Origin: Candidatus Melainabacteria bacterium
GTDB taxonomy: Bacteria > Cyanobacteriota > Vampirovibrionia > Obscuribacterales > Obscuribacteraceae
Length of the DNA stretch: 64,000 nt
Assembly: GCA_027451745.1 (NCBI GenBank)
Contig: DAIDIP010000002.1
Coordinates: 1-64,000, forward strand
Direction: 5' to 3'
Shown piece by piece: positions 8,771 through 18,000 of this stretch (position 1 is its first letter; each line of letters starts with the position of its first letter). The notes beneath the pieces are model-generated. The model did no database searches, was not told the DNA's origin, and worked only from the letters and a program-made list of their open reading frames with translations. The translations under genes were made by a program, and so were the position numbers.

Positions 8771-10166
8771 CTAGTAGAGTACCGTCAGAAGCCATTAATT
8801 GAATATGCAAAGGCATCGCCCCAAAAGCATGTGTTGAGCAACTTAGGCAAGGATCAAATGTTCTTATAACGGCTTCAATGCGATTAAGTATGCCATCGGA
8901 CAGAGAGCCATCTTTGATGTAGTGTTTGGCAGTTTGGGTTATGCCTTTATTCATAGCAAGATTATTGTGTCCTGTAGCAATCATAAGATCACAATATGTG
9001 ATCAAGCCATTATCATCAATGCGGTAGTGATGCATTAATGTTCCGCGTGGTGCTTCGGCTACACCAAATCCTTCATGAGCATTGGGTTCTGCATGTGCTC
9101 TTGCATGGTCATCAAGAATATCTTTTTCATTGAGCAATTGTTGAATTTTTTCAAAAGCATAAACAATTTCAATTAACCGTGCATAATGATAATGGAAAGA
9201 GCTTTTGTGATCAAGTTGACGGAAGATAGCCAAGCTTTTATCTGCTAACTCAGTATCGCAGGACGAAGCAATATGCAGGCGTGCTAATGGTCCAACACGA
9301 TATATTCCGCCAGGGTAGCCCAGTGGCTTGTAATAAGGTGATTTTAAATAACTGTGCATAGTAACTGCTTCATCGATGATTGATTTGTAATCAATTGGAT
9401 TTAAGCGATCTACTACAGGAGTATCGTGATCATTGACTAATCGCAGCCAACCGTCATAAGTTTCTAATTCACCATGTTCGCCTATGAGGCTCATGTATAA
9501 AGTTGGGAAATTGGCAAATACCGATATTTCTTCTTTGAAACGGCCAAGTTGATTTGTGAACCAAGAAACCATAGAATCGGCAATTGTAATTGCTTCTGGA
9601 AGCATGGCAAGAATTTGGTTGCGGTGTTCTGATGATAAAGGGTTGTTGACGCCGCCGGCTACTACCCAACCAGGGTGTATACGTTTGCCGCCGAGCATTT
9701 CGATGATTTGTTGGCCGATTTGTCTTAACTTAATGCCGTTGCGAGCTAAACTCGGATTAGCTCGAGCTACACCGACAATACTCCTTTCACTAATATCAGC
9801 ATCCATACCTAATAATAGATCCGGAGAAGATAAATAAAAGAAACTCAAAGCATGCGATTGGGCGATTTGAGCTAGATTGATGATCCGACGCAGTTTGGCA
9901 GCAACAGGGGGAATGCGTACAGACATAAGCATATCGCAAGCTTTAGCCGATGCTATCAAATGGCTTACTGGACAAATCCCACATATGCGAGACATTATAG
10001 ACGGCATTTCATGGAATGGGCGGCCTTCAACAAATTTTTCAAAACCCCGTAACTGAGTTACGTGAAATAAAGCTTGCTCTACTTGCCCGGCATCATCCAA
10101 GTGAATAGTTATTTTGGAATGTCCTTCAATGCGAGTGACTGGATCAATAATTATTTCTTTGCCCAT
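8754..10166 (-). CDS. hoxH: Bidirectional [NiFe] hydrogenase large subunit HoxH
   Basis: HoxH binds the NiFe(CN)2CO centre and reversibly splits H2. The 470-residue length matches cyanobacterial HoxH. RIEGH is near the N-terminus. The L1 motif RICGICPVSH gives Cys62 and Cys65; the L2 motif DPCLSCSTH gives Cys440 and Cys443. A 24-residue extension follows His446, the standard cleavage point of the maturation peptidase, so the enzyme is made as a precursor. All four Ni ligands are intact. hoxY ends 6 bp upstream and the peptidase gene overlaps its 3' end. The sequence is of the group 3d type, with HoxEFU and HoxY partners next door. Confidence 0.97.
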   Translation of the reverse strand: MGKEIIIDPVTRIEGHSKITIHLDDAGQVEQALFHVTQLRGFEKFVEGRPFHEMPSIMSRICGICPVSHLIASAKACDMLMSVRIPPVAAKLRRIINLAQIAQSHALSFFYLSSPDLLLGMDADISERSIVGVARANPSLARNGIKLRQIGQQIIEMLGGKRIHPGWVVAGGVNNPLSSEHRNQILAMLPEAITIADSMVSWFTNQLGRFKEEISVFANFPTLYMSLIGEHGELETYDGWLRLVNDHDTPVVDRLNPIDYKSIIDEAVTMHSYLKSPYYKPLGYPGGIYRVGPLARLHIASSCDTELADKSLAIFRQLDHKSSFHYHYARLIEIVYAFEKIQQLLNEKDILDDHARAHAEPNAHEGFGVAEAPRGTLMHHYRIDDNGLITYCDLMIATGHNNLAMNKGITQTAKHYIKDGSLSDGILNRIEAVIRTFDPCLSCSTHAFGAMPLHIQLMASDGTLLDETKR

Positions 10167-10172
10167 ATATGC

Positions 10173-10697
10173 CTAAGCACCAAATCTAGTTATTTTATTT
10201 ATATTAGTCTTTCTATTAGATAAGAGATCCATAAGTATGGAATGTATTACATTGGCTGATGGAGGGCAGCCCGGAACGAAGACATCGACTTTGACATAGT
10301 TGTGAACTGGTTGAGCATTTGCCAATAGTAATGGCACATCAGCCGGCTGCCGTATCACGGAGCCATCACTAACCCTTTCAAGAATTGCGCCGACGCTTAA
10401 AGGATTGCGCATGGAAGGGACATTAGCAGTGACAGCACAATCACCCAGTGAGACTAAAATCTTTGTTTTTTCGCGGATCATTTTGATCTTATGCAAGTCT
10501 TCATCGCTGCTTACAGCTCCTTCAACCAGAGTAATGTCAACATTTTCAGGAAATGTTTTATTATCTACCAAGGGGCTATAAACAAGATCTACATGAGTAA
10601 GTAATTCGAGGAGACGTTCATCCATATCGAGTATTGACATATGGCATCCTGAACAACCATCGAGCCAAACTGTAGCGAGTGTTTTTTTGTTGTTCAT
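10173..10697 (-). CDS. hoxY: Bidirectional hydrogenase small subunit HoxY
   Basis: HoxY carries the [4Fe-4S] cluster next to the NiFe site and passes electrons to HoxU. The 174-residue size is typical of group 3 small subunits, which lack a Tat signal. The cluster cysteines are in [11 protein letters not shown] near the N-terminus, [10 protein letters not shown] in the middle and VPGCPPSA near the C-terminus. Its ATG overlaps the stop of hoxU by 4 bp, indicating coupling, and it lies just before hoxH. Confidence 0.96.
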   Translation of the reverse strand: MNNKKTLATVWLDGCSGCHMSILDMDERLLELLTHVDLVYSPLVDNKTFPENVDITLVEGAVSSDEDLHKIKMIREKTKILVSLGDCAVTANVPSMRNPLSVGAILERVSDGSVIRQPADVPLLLANAQPVHNYVKVDVFVPGCPPSANVIHSILMDLLSNRKTNINKITRFGA

Positions 10698-11401
10698 TTG
10701 TGATTTTTCCGCATTTCCTCAATATAAGTTAGAAATTCGGCATGTTTAACCATTTCACCGCCGGCTTTTCCTTTTTCATACAAAGAACCAGTTGGGCAGA
10801 CTTCTACACATTTACCGCAGCTGGTACAGCTTGTGGATTCGCCCCAGGCTTCATTTAAATCAGTAATTAAATGCGAATTGATTCCACGACCGGCAACATC
10901 CCAGGTATGTGCTCCTTCGATTTCGTCACAGACGCGGACACATCTAGTACAGAGTATGCAGCGATTAGGATCAAATACGAATCTTTCGTGCGAAGCATCT
11001 ACAGTACGACTTGGATATAGATATGGCAATGATATGTGATCGATGCCTAAGTTTTGAGCGGTACTTTGTAATTCACAATTGTTATTGGAGACACAAACAG
11101 AGCATATATGGTTGCCTTCTGTGTAAAGCATTTCTACTATTGTATGTCTATATTTGTTCAATCTTTCTGATTCGGTTTCTACTACCATACCCTCAGTGAC
11201 TTTGGTCACACAGGCTGGTGATAATTTATCACTGCCATGAATGTGGACAAGACAAAGGCGGCACCCTCCCCAGGTAGATAAACCATCGAGCTGACAAAGT
11301 GTAGGGATTTGTATGTTATGAGCTTTTGCTACTTGCAAAATTGTTTCGTCATCACGTCCACTTAAAAGCTGATCGTTTATGGTAAGTGTTACAACACGCA
11401 T
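10694..11401 (-). CDS. hoxU: Diaphorase ferredoxin-type subunit HoxU
   Basis: HoxU links HoxFE to HoxYH and is homologous to the N-terminus of NuoG. The 235-residue form starts at an ATG at 11401 preceded by AAGGAG; a longer frame to 11452 exists but its extra 17 residues do not fit the family. Domains in order: a plant-type [2Fe-2S] ferredoxin with [15 protein letters not shown]; a His-Cys [4Fe-4S] site with [14 protein letters not shown]; and two [4Fe-4S] motifs, [13 protein letters not shown] and [12 protein letters not shown]. The gene overlaps the hoxF end by 13 bp and hoxY by 4 bp. Confidence 0.95.
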   Translation of the reverse strand: MRVVTLTINDQLLSGRDDETILQVAKAHNIQIPTLCQLDGLSTWGGCRLCLVHIHGSDKLSPACVTKVTEGMVVETESERLNKYRHTIVEMLYTEGNHICSVCVSNNNCELQSTAQNLGIDHISLPYLYPSRTVDASHERFVFDPNRCILCTRCVRVCDEIEGAHTWDVAGRGINSHLITDLNEAWGESTSCTSCGKCVEVCPTGSLYEKGKAGGEMVKHAEFLTYIEEMRKNHK

Positions 11402-13092
11402 GCTGGTCTCCTTAGATCTTGTCCCTTTGGTCCGCAAGCCCCTGCAGGACAAATGTGATCGACAATATGGGCTATATATTCATCTTTGAAAAAGTGCAAA
11501 GTGCTTAATACCGGATTTGGTGCGCCTTGCCCCAAGCCACAAAGGCTAGTATTTTGGACAACATCGCATAGAGATTCCAGTTGGGATAAATCTTCTAGAG
11601 AAGCTTCACCTTTTGTTATTTTATTGAGCAAATCATATATATGTACTGTACCGACACGACAAGGTATGCATTTGCCGCAAGATTCAGCTGCACAAAACTG
11701 CATAAAGTATTTAGCAACATCTACCATGCATGAACTATCGTCCATAACTATCATGCCACCTGAACCCATAAACGAGCCCAGACTTTTCAATGATTCGTAA
11801 TCGATAGAAGCATCAAGTTGTGATTCTGGAATGCAGCCACCGGCTGGGCCACCGGTTTGTACGGCTTTAAATTTGCGTCCCTCTGGTACTCCTCCACCGA
11901 TATCAAAAATCATTTCTCGCAAAGTTGTGCCTAATGCTACTTCGACAAGTCCAGTATTCTTAATGCATCCACTTAAAGCAAAAGTTTTGGTACCTTTGCT
12001 TTTTTGAGTGCCGATATTGGCAAACCATTGAGATCCATTACGAATAATAGGTGCAATATGACCATAGGTTTCAACATTATTTATTAGCGTTGGATGCCCC
12101 CATAGACCAGATTCAGCTGGGTATGGCGGACGAGGCGAAGGTAAAGCACGTCCTCCTTCTATTGAAGCAATTAAAGCTGTTTCTTCTCCGCAAACAAATG
12201 CTCCACCGCCAACGCGTACCTCCAGATTGAAGTTAAAAGAAGTATTTCCAATACTATTACCTAATAATGCCAAACGTTGCATATTTTTGATAGCATTTTC
12301 TACTCTTTTTACGGCGACATCATATTCAGCCCTTACATAAACATAGCCTTGATTTGCGCCAACAGCGTAGCCGGCAATAGTCATTCCTTCAAGTATTTTG
12401 TATGGATAATCTTCTAATACATTGCGATTCATAAAAGCACCAGGATCGCCTTCATCGGCATTGCAAATAACATATTTTTGACTGTCATTTGCTTTAGCGA
12501 CAGTGCTCCATTTTAATCCGGTAGGATAGCCGGCTCCGCCACGTCCGCGTAGACCACTGCAAGTGATTTCTTGAATTACTTGGGAGGGAGACATTTGGGT
12601 CAGAACTTTGAGTAACGATGAAAAACCGCCGACTGCTATATAGTCTTCGATACGTTCAGGATTTAATAGCCCTCTATATTCGGTGACTATACGTGTTTGT
12701 CTGGCGAAAAAAGAGGACTGATTGTCACAAGATAATTCTTTAATGGGTGAGCCTTTTAAGCTACCAATAATATCGTTAGTGTTTTGAGGTGAGATGTTTT
12801 GATACAAAACGTTTTGAGGGTGTACTGATACAAGAGGAGCTTGAGAGCAGTTTCCTTGACAGCCACCGGGTGATATTAAATAGTCTTTTTCGAGCCCAAG
12901 GTCTTTTATGCGACTAGATAAGGCTTTTAATACTTCCGTACTGCCGCAAGACTGACAGGCGGTCCCCATGCAGACAAAAAGATTTTGTTTGTACTGAGCT
13001 TGTCTATCTTTTTCACGTTCAGCGCATAGAAGAAGATCGTCGTTGCTGCGAATTGTTTGTGCCTTTGAATTATTTAGATTATTGGCGTTCAT
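11389..13092 (-). CDS. hoxF: Diaphorase NAD(P)H- and FMN-binding subunit HoxF
   Basis: HoxF oxidises or reduces NAD(P) through FMN. An N-terminal thioredoxin-like [2Fe-2S] domain has [11 protein letters not shown] and SPGGCQGNC. The NuoF core follows, with [17 protein letters not shown] (NADH site), a [14 protein letters not shown] segment and [14 protein letters not shown] (FMN/NADH). The [4Fe-4S] ligands are in [12 protein letters not shown] and [12 protein letters not shown]. The NuoF part is complete; no extra ferredoxin domain follows it. ATG 13092 is preferred to a TTG at 13098. It lies 11 bp after hoxE. Confidence 0.96.
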   Translation of the reverse strand: MNANNLNNSKAQTIRSNDDLLLCAEREKDRQAQYKQNLFVCMGTACQSCGSTEVLKALSSRIKDLGLEKDYLISPGGCQGNCSQAPLVSVHPQNVLYQNISPQNTNDIIGSLKGSPIKELSCDNQSSFFARQTRIVTEYRGLLNPERIEDYIAVGGFSSLLKVLTQMSPSQVIQEITCSGLRGRGGAGYPTGLKWSTVAKANDSQKYVICNADEGDPGAFMNRNVLEDYPYKILEGMTIAGYAVGANQGYVYVRAEYDVAVKRVENAIKNMQRLALLGNSIGNTSFNFNLEVRVGGGAFVCGEETALIASIEGGRALPSPRPPYPAESGLWGHPTLINNVETYGHIAPIIRNGSQWFANIGTQKSKGTKTFALSGCIKNTGLVEVALGTTLREMIFDIGGGVPEGRKFKAVQTGGPAGGCIPESQLDASIDYESLKSLGSFMGSGGMIVMDDSSCMVDVAKYFMQFCAAESCGKCIPCRVGTVHIYDLLNKITKGEASLEDLSQLESLCDVVQNTSLCGLGQGAPNPVLSTLHFFKDEYIAHIVDHICPAGACGPKGQDLRRPACVL

Positions 13093-13103
13093 AAGCAATT
13101 ATC

Positions 13104-13622
13104 TCATTTAGAAACTGTCCATTTTCTTATATGTTTTTCCATTTCACTAGAATTAAGATTGCCAATTACTTGACCATCAAGAATTGCCGCAGGTGCTATG
13201 CCGCAAGCACCAAAACAACGACAAGACAATAAAGATATTTTGTTGTCAGCGGAAGTTTGTCCTAGCAAAAGACCTGTGCAAAGTTTGACCGCATCTAATA
13301 GATTTTTAGCACCCTTGATATAACAAGCAGTACCTAAACAAACTGTACAGGTGTGTTCCCCTGGAGGCTTTAAACGAAAAAGCCCGTAGAATGTAACAAC
13401 CCCATAGACTTTGCTAAGAGGCATCCTGAGGCTACGGGCTATATATTTCATAGCAATAGCATCTAAGTATCCAAACGATTCTTGCACTATTCTCAAAGTT
13501 TCAATTAGAGCGTTTGGCGCATATCCGTAATGTCTCATAGTTGTGTCAACCAATCGCCAACGCGGATCGTCAGTAGGAGGTGCCATCGAATGTGGTGCAT
13601 TAATTGGTGATGATGAAGGCAT
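13104..13622 (-). CDS. hoxE: Diaphorase [2Fe-2S] subunit HoxE
   Basis: This 172-residue NuoE-like protein is the first gene of the hox operon. Residues about 25-90 form the helical N-domain. The thioredoxin-like [2Fe-2S] domain has Cys ligands in CTVCLGTACYIKGA and in SCRCFGACGIAPA. HoxE is typical of the cyanobacterial-type pentameric enzyme and absent from some soluble hydrogenases, so its presence supports HoxEFUYH. The ATG at 13622 is preceded by a candidate promoter at 13704-13733. Confidence 0.95.
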   Translation of the reverse strand: MPSSSPINAPHSMAPPTDDPRWRLVDTTMRHYGYAPNALIETLRIVQESFGYLDAIAMKYIARSLRMPLSKVYGVVTFYGLFRLKPPGEHTCTVCLGTACYIKGAKNLLDAVKLCTGLLLGQTSADNKISLLSCRCFGACGIAPAAILDGQVIGNLNSSEMEKHIRKWTVSK

Positions 13623-13703
13623 TAGTAATTACTAAATAATAAGACAGAAAGAAAGTCTAATAGTCTGTGGATGATAAATGCGGGGATGCTGATAAACGTA
13701 GCT

Positions 13704-13733
13704 AGTATAGTAAGTATTTTACAGAAAAAACAA
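13704..13733 (-). promoter_or_regulatory. Sigma70-type promoter of the hox operon
   Basis: On the minus strand TTGTTT (13728-13733) and TATACT (13704-13709) are 18 bp apart, giving a start near 13697 and a leader of about 75 nt before hoxE. No LexA-like or Fnr-like site was recognised nearby. Confidence 0.45.
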
Positions 13734-13775
13734 AATAATCCCTAGGTTTGATTCTCATTTTAATCTCATCCGGAA

Positions 13776-13795
13776 GACTGATTGGTGGATCAGTC
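13776..13795. promoter_or_regulatory. 7-bp inverted repeat between hoxE and the rhodanese gene
   Basis: GACTGAT (13776-13782) and ATCAGTC (13789-13795) form a perfect inverted repeat with a 6-bp spacer. It lies upstream of both divergent genes, so it could be an operator for either. As a hairpin it has no T-run, so it is not a terminator. Confidence 0.35.
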
Positions 13796-13908
13796 CTGAT
13801 AGCCATGCCAATCTGAGACAAAAGCAGCACAATAGACTAATGATACCTGGTTTTTGGAAACGAAAATGGTAAATCTCCATGAGATTAAAGCTAAGCGGGG
13901 TAAAAACA

Positions 13909-14481
13909 ATGAGCCAAGGAACAAACGAATGCAAACCGGATGAACTGTGGATGAATATTACTAAAGAGCGACCATATCAGTTGATAGATGTGCGTGAACC
14001 TTTTGAGTATAAAAATATGCGAATAAAGGGATCTGAGTCAATACCCCTTTCGTTAATTCATGAAAAAAGTAAAATGATCGAAAAGCACATTCCAGCTTAT
14101 CTGATTTGCCAATCTGGTAATAGAGCTCATAAGGCGGCTGAACAATTATCTCAGCTTGGTGTTGAAAAGACCAATGTGCTTAAAGGGGGCTTGCAGGCAT
14201 GGATTGCAGCTGGATATCCAGTTGAACATGAACTGACAAATGCTTGGTCACTTGAACGTCAAGTGAGATTTACAGCTGGTCTACTGATTCTTATTGGTAT
14301 TGTGCTTGCTTATACTGTCAGTGCCAATTGGATTTGTTTGTCTGCTTTTGTGGCTCTGGGTATGATTGTTTCAGCGATTACTAATACATGTGGCATGGCT
14401 ATTATGCTGGCAAAGATGCCTTGGAATAAAGTAACTGAAAAATCTTCAGAAGCCCGGTGTGCAACAACCAATTGTCATTAG
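13909..14481 (+). CDS. Membrane-anchored rhodanese (rhodanese-DUF2892 type)
   Basis: Residues about 10-105 form a single rhodanese domain. It has YQLIDVREPFEYKNMRI near the start, and the active-site loop is CQSGNR with the persulfide-forming Cys. Two transmembrane segments follow (about residues 120-140 and 145-165, around GLLILIGIVLAY and ICLSAFVALGMIV), as in the DUF2892 tail. The last residues, SEARCATTNCH, form a Cys/His tail. It probably handles persulfide sulfur at the inner face of the membrane. The ATG at 13909 has a GGGG-containing leader; 13879 is the alternative. The 3' end overlaps the convergent protease gene by 4 bp. Confidence 0.85.
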   Translation: MSQGTNECKPDELWMNITKERPYQLIDVREPFEYKNMRIKGSESIPLSLIHEKSKMIEKHIPAYLICQSGNRAHKAAEQLSQLGVEKTNVLKGGLQAWIAAGYPVEHELTNAWSLERQVRFTAGLLILIGIVLAYTVSANWICLSAFVALGMIVSAITNTCGMAIMLAKMPWNKVTEKSSEARCATTNCH

Positions 14482-15764
14482 TTGTTGCCTAAATACGGCA
14501 CCGGGAGAAATATCAATAATATTAGCGACAGTGCAAAGCAACCCAAGGCGAATCGCCATTTAGTAATGTGTGTCAAATCGTTTAAGGGGGGCACTACTGA
14601 ACCGGCAATAAAATATAAAACAAATAGCCAGACTAGAAAGCCGGGCCAAATAAATATTGCACCAAGACCTAATAAAACCATAGCTACTTTAGTTAATATC
14701 ACGCACCACTTACTGCCAAACATACCTTGAGAAACATGTCCTCCATCCAATTGTCCTATCGGCAATAAATTGAAGGCCGTTACCCACATACCTATCCAGC
14801 CAGCTAAAGCCAATGGGCTTAAGATGAGAAGATCTCCATAGTGAACAGCGCCACCGCGGGCAATATTAGCAAGTAAAGTGAGAAGAAGAGAACCGGAAAC
14901 AGGTGTCTTATCCCAGAAGCTGCCGGTCATCAATACTTGTGGGTGCGCAGGGTGTAGAATTGTTGAAGTTTTTAACCCAAATATTAGTACTGGGACGGCA
15001 ACTATAAATCCTGCTAAAGGACCTGCTATTGCCATATCAAATAAACTAGTTCTATTTACCGGTGGCGATTTGACCTGGATAAAGGCACCCAAAGTTCCCA
15101 ATCCAAATGGCACGGGAATAAAAAATGGCGGTGTGACACGCATGCCATGCAACCGTGCCACGGTAAAATGACCGAGTTCATGTATACCTAAAATAGCCAG
15201 CAAAGGTATTGAGTAAGAAAGACCAGCAAGGAGTTCGGACATGCCGAAAATCGATTGGTAACCTGAATGTATTGCTCCAGCAAAAGTTGTAGTTATAACA
15301 GTCAAAATTGCTAACACAAAATGAGTAAGTGGACGTGTTTTAGTATGAGGCAAGAGTTTTTCTAATTGTCCCGGAACCAGGATAATTAGTTCTCCTTGCC
15401 ATGTATCTTGCAACATGGGAATCGCCCTTTTTGCAAAAGCATGAGCAAGTATTTTGTAAGTGGTATCAGCTTTTTCTTTAAGTTTGCCGGAATAAAAGAA
15501 ACGACCATCTTGTTCTCTTGCTTCTTTTACGTCCATAATTTCTTTTATTATGTCCGGAATTACAGCAGTGTGAGGTGCGTCATAAGCATGTTGGAATTTT
15601 GATATTTGGAGAGCTGTTAGTAGAAAGTAGCAAGCCAAGATCCACATTAGCAAGATAAACCATAAACTTTGATCTAAAACTGCTGCGGCGGCAGCGGAAG
15701 CCGAGAAAAAAGAAGCAATGAATCCATTTGCAGTGCTATTCTTTTTTAGTTGATCTAAACTCAT
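14478..15764 (-). CDS. EGY/site-2-type membrane metalloprotease (peptidase M50)
   Basis: A polytopic intramembrane zinc protease. The catalytic motif is HELGH, in GIHELGHFTVARLHG. The second zinc-ligand motif is LPIGQLDGGHV with its Asp. The stretch FGLGTLGAFIQVKSP followed by NRTSLFD and AGPLAG is the pattern I associate with EGY1-like proteases of cyanobacteria and chloroplasts. Residues 10-60 hold two membrane helices and a soluble region follows before the catalytic core; I count about eight membrane segments. The ATG at 15764 is preferred to a TTG at 15809 because it avoids overlap. It is the third gene of an operon with the response regulator and sensor kinase, 25 bp after the regulator. 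The substrate is unknown. Confidence 0.88.
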   Translation of the reverse strand: MSLDQLKKNSTANGFIASFFSASAAAAAVLDQSLWFILLMWILACYFLLTALQISKFQHAYDAPHTAVIPDIIKEIMDVKEAREQDGRFFYSGKLKEKADTTYKILAHAFAKRAIPMLQDTWQGELIILVPGQLEKLLPHTKTRPLTHFVLAILTVITTTFAGAIHSGYQSIFGMSELLAGLSYSIPLLAILGIHELGHFTVARLHGMRVTPPFFIPVPFGLGTLGAFIQVKSPPVNRTSLFDMAIAGPLAGFIVAVPVLIFGLKTSTILHPAHPQVLMTGSFWDKTPVSGSLLLTLLANIARGGAVHYGDLLILSPLALAGWIGMWVTAFNLLPIGQLDGGHVSQGMFGSKWCVILTKVAMVLLGLGAIFIWPGFLVWLFVLYFIAGSVVPPLNDLTHITKWRFALGCFALSLILLIFLPVPYLGNN

Positions 15765-15789
15765 CGTTTCCGTGAATGTTTTTATACAA

Positions 15790-16233
15790 TTAGTTTGATG
15801 GTAACGCAACCATATTGAACCAAAAATTCTCTATTCCTTTGATGACTGTGCAGAAATCATTGAAGTCAATGGGCTTGACCAAGTAACAATTTGCATTAAG
15901 TCCGTATGCGGTATTAATATCAGTGTCTCGACTGGATGTAGTTAGAACTATAACGGGAATGTGTCGTAGATTTTTATCCGCTTTTAGCTCTGCCAGTACT
16001 TCACGTCCATCCTTAACGGGTAAGTTTAAATCAAGCAAAATAATGTCTGGTTTTTTTGCATCGGCATATTTATCTTCACGGCGTAATAGTCTCATAGCAT
16101 GTAGTCCATCACCTACTGTTTGCATGTGATATGGGATTTTAGTATCTGATAAAGCTTCTTTGGTTAAGAGTATGTCAGCGGGATTGTCTTCTACCAATAA
16201 AATTTGTATAGGTTTATTGTGTTGAGCCATCAT
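15790..16233 (-). CDS. Single-domain response regulator (Rcp1-like)
   Basis: A stand-alone receiver domain: LLVEDNPADILL gives the acidic pair, IILLDLNLPVKDG the phosphoacceptor Asp, VIVLTTSS the conserved Thr/Ser, and YLVKPIDF the Lys. The 3-4 loop and insert (REDKYADAKKPD) resemble the Rcp1 group that pairs with cyanobacterial phytochromes. There is no output domain. The start at 16233 (or the next ATG at 16230) follows AGGTGA inside the end of the kinase gene and gives about 148 residues; a longer in-frame extension to 16284 lies within the kinase gene and is unlikely. The 20-bp overlap with the kinase suggests it is that kinase's partner. Confidence 0.9.
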   Translation of the reverse strand: MMAQHNKPIQILLVEDNPADILLTKEALSDTKIPYHMQTVGDGLHAMRLLRREDKYADAKKPDIILLDLNLPVKDGREVLAELKADKNLRHIPVIVLTTSSRDTDINTAYGLNANCYLVKPIDFNDFCTVIKGIENFWFNMVALPSN

Positions 16234-17803
16234 TTTGTTCACCTGTGTCCTTGATACTGAAATAGAAGGTAGTGCCCTTTCCAATTTCCGACTCTACCCA
16301 AATCACTCCACTATGTCTTTCTATAATTCTTTTGCAAATAGCCAATCCGATACCTGTGCCTGGGTATTTGTCTCTTCCATGCAGACGTTTGAAGGGCTGA
16401 AATATTTTATCTGCGTAGTGCTGCTCAAAACCAATACCATTATCTTTTACCGATATTGTCCATTTGTCATTATTATAACTGGCGCCAATATGAATTTCAG
16501 GAGTTTTGTCATTGCAAAATTTAATAGCATTATTAACTAGGTTTTGGAATAGTTGAGTCATTTGGGTCTTATCTGCCCAAACGGTGGGTAAGTTTTCATG
16601 AGTTACTTGTGCATATCTTTCTTCAATGGGCACAGCTAAATTGTGTAATGCTGATTCTAGTGTTTGATTTAAATCGGTGGGAGTAAATTCTCCTCCATCG
16701 CTGCCGACGCGAGAGAGTGAAAGAAGGTCGTTGATTAAAGTCCGCATGCGGACTGCACCGTCTACAGCATAATGTATTAATTCTTCGGCGTTGGGATCTA
16801 ATTTATCACTATGAGTCTTTTGCAATATTGTTAAACAGCCAGCTACAGCCCTTAAAGGTTCTTGCAAATCATGTGAGGCAATTGCTGCAAATTGCTCCAA
16901 TTCTGCATTCGATCTTTCCATTTCTGCCATGGTAAGGCGTCTTTCTTCTGCTTTTTTTTGCTCAGTTATATCGATGCTTATAGTTAAAACTGCAAATGGG
17001 TATCCTTCTGCGTCTTGTTTTAGTGCTTGCCGGCTAGCAACTATTATTTTTTGTCCGTCTGCCCTGTAGTTTATTAATTCTCCGTCCCAACGACCTTTAT
17101 TAATAAGGTCGCATTCGATTTCATTACGTGGGGTTATAAATTGAGTGTTAAGTAGGGCATAGCAATCTTTTCCTATAGCCTCTTTAGCTTTATATCCGTA
17201 TGTTTCCTCTGCTCCTGGGTTCCAATAATGAATGATTCCGTCTAAATTGCACATCATAATTGCATCATGAGCAAGATTAAGTAATTCTGCCTGGGCTTGT
17301 AATTCAGCTGTAATTTCTTTACTTTCGCGAATGGCTTGTTGTAATTTGTCATTTGCCTCTTCAAGCTCTTTTGGACTTTTTAACAACAGAGCTTTTGGAA
17401 TTAAAGGCCATAAAACTACGGCAGTAACTAGAGATATAACAGCGGTGTAAGCATCTGCTATTGCTTCTAGCCAATAGAGAGGCTGATAAAAAGTAATAAT
17501 GTTCATTAAATGGGTAATTCCGCAAGCAATAATGAACATACCGAAAAGACGAAAAATCCAGGGGTAGGGGATATCTTTTCGATGTCTTACAAAATACCAA
17601 AGTGCTATGGGAATAGCGAAGTACGCAAGAGCGATGCCTAAATTTGCCAGTACCATAGTCCAGATAAGGGCAGGATTCCATTGCAAACAGTAACCATGAG
17701 GCAAAAACTGATTATGCCAAACGTTATTATTTGATTGAGCCTGTGCGAATGGGACTAAAAGACTAATCGCTATTGCCAGACTTATAAATACAATACGACG
17801 CAT
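16214..17803 (-). CDS. Ethylene-receptor-like sensor histidine kinase
   Basis: The 529-residue protein starts with a hydrophobic segment or signal (residues 1-23), then three membrane helices that align by eye with the ethylene-binding domain of plant ETR1. IALAYFAIP corresponds to IAIAYFSIP, and CGITH gives Cys94 and His98, the equivalents of the Cu(I) ligands Cys65 and His69. The position matching ETR1 Asp25 is Asn54. A PAS domain (about 175-285) follows, with WNPGAEETYGY. Then come HisKA with the phosphoacceptor His311 in SHDLQEP and HATPase_c with NAIKF, DNGIGF and GTGIGLAICK. There is no receiver. Related membrane domains occur in many bacterial kinases, and most have not been shown to bind ethylene. 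It leads an operon with a receiver and an EGY-like protease. Confidence 0.9.
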   Translation of the reverse strand: MRRIVFISLAIAISLLVPFAQAQSNNNVWHNQFLPHGYCLQWNPALIWTMVLANLGIALAYFAIPIALWYFVRHRKDIPYPWIFRLFGMFIIACGITHLMNIITFYQPLYWLEAIADAYTAVISLVTAVVLWPLIPKALLLKSPKELEEANDKLQQAIRESKEITAELQAQAELLNLAHDAIMMCNLDGIIHYWNPGAEETYGYKAKEAIGKDCYALLNTQFITPRNEIECDLINKGRWDGELINYRADGQKIIVASRQALKQDAEGYPFAVLTISIDITEQKKAEERRLTMAEMERSNAELEQFAAIASHDLQEPLRAVAGCLTILQKTHSDKLDPNAEELIHYAVDGAVRMRTLINDLLSLSRVGSDGGEFTPTDLNQTLESALHNLAVPIEERYAQVTHENLPTVWADKTQMTQLFQNLVNNAIKFCNDKTPEIHIGASYNNDKWTISVKDNGIGFEQHYADKIFQPFKRLHGRDKYPGTGIGLAICKRIIERHSGVIWVESEIGKGTTFYFSIKDTGEQNDGSTQ

Positions 17804-18000
17804 GTTTGTAATTCGAATTTATAAGAGTAAATAGGGCAAATTCTTGTTTATTGGGGCATATTTAGATTATAGCCTTGGAAATTATTAAATCGTAAAATCT
17901 AATTGGGGCGGGAAAGATTGCTTGACAATTTTATATGTATGAATAGAGGGCTATAATCTGGCGGCGCTTATCAAATGCTTGGTTAAAGGTTGGGCGAAGA
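17804..18000. promoter_or_regulatory. Divergent intergenic region of two sensor kinases
   Basis: The 197-bp gap separates the ethylene-receptor-like kinase (minus) from the hybrid kinase (plus). TTGACA (17922-17927) and TATAAT (17952-17957) are both near consensus on the plus strand but 24 bp apart, too far for one promoter. Each may belong to a different weak promoter. Nothing else stands out. Confidence 0.3.

Noticed and set aside
13879-13908. Upstream ATG for the rhodanese
   Set aside because: The extra ten residues are not rhodanese-like and the ATG at 13909 has a better-placed G-rich site, though the point is not settled.
17922-17957. Single promoter made of TTGACA and TATAAT
   Set aside because: The 24-bp spacing is too long for sigma70; reported only as uncertain elements.
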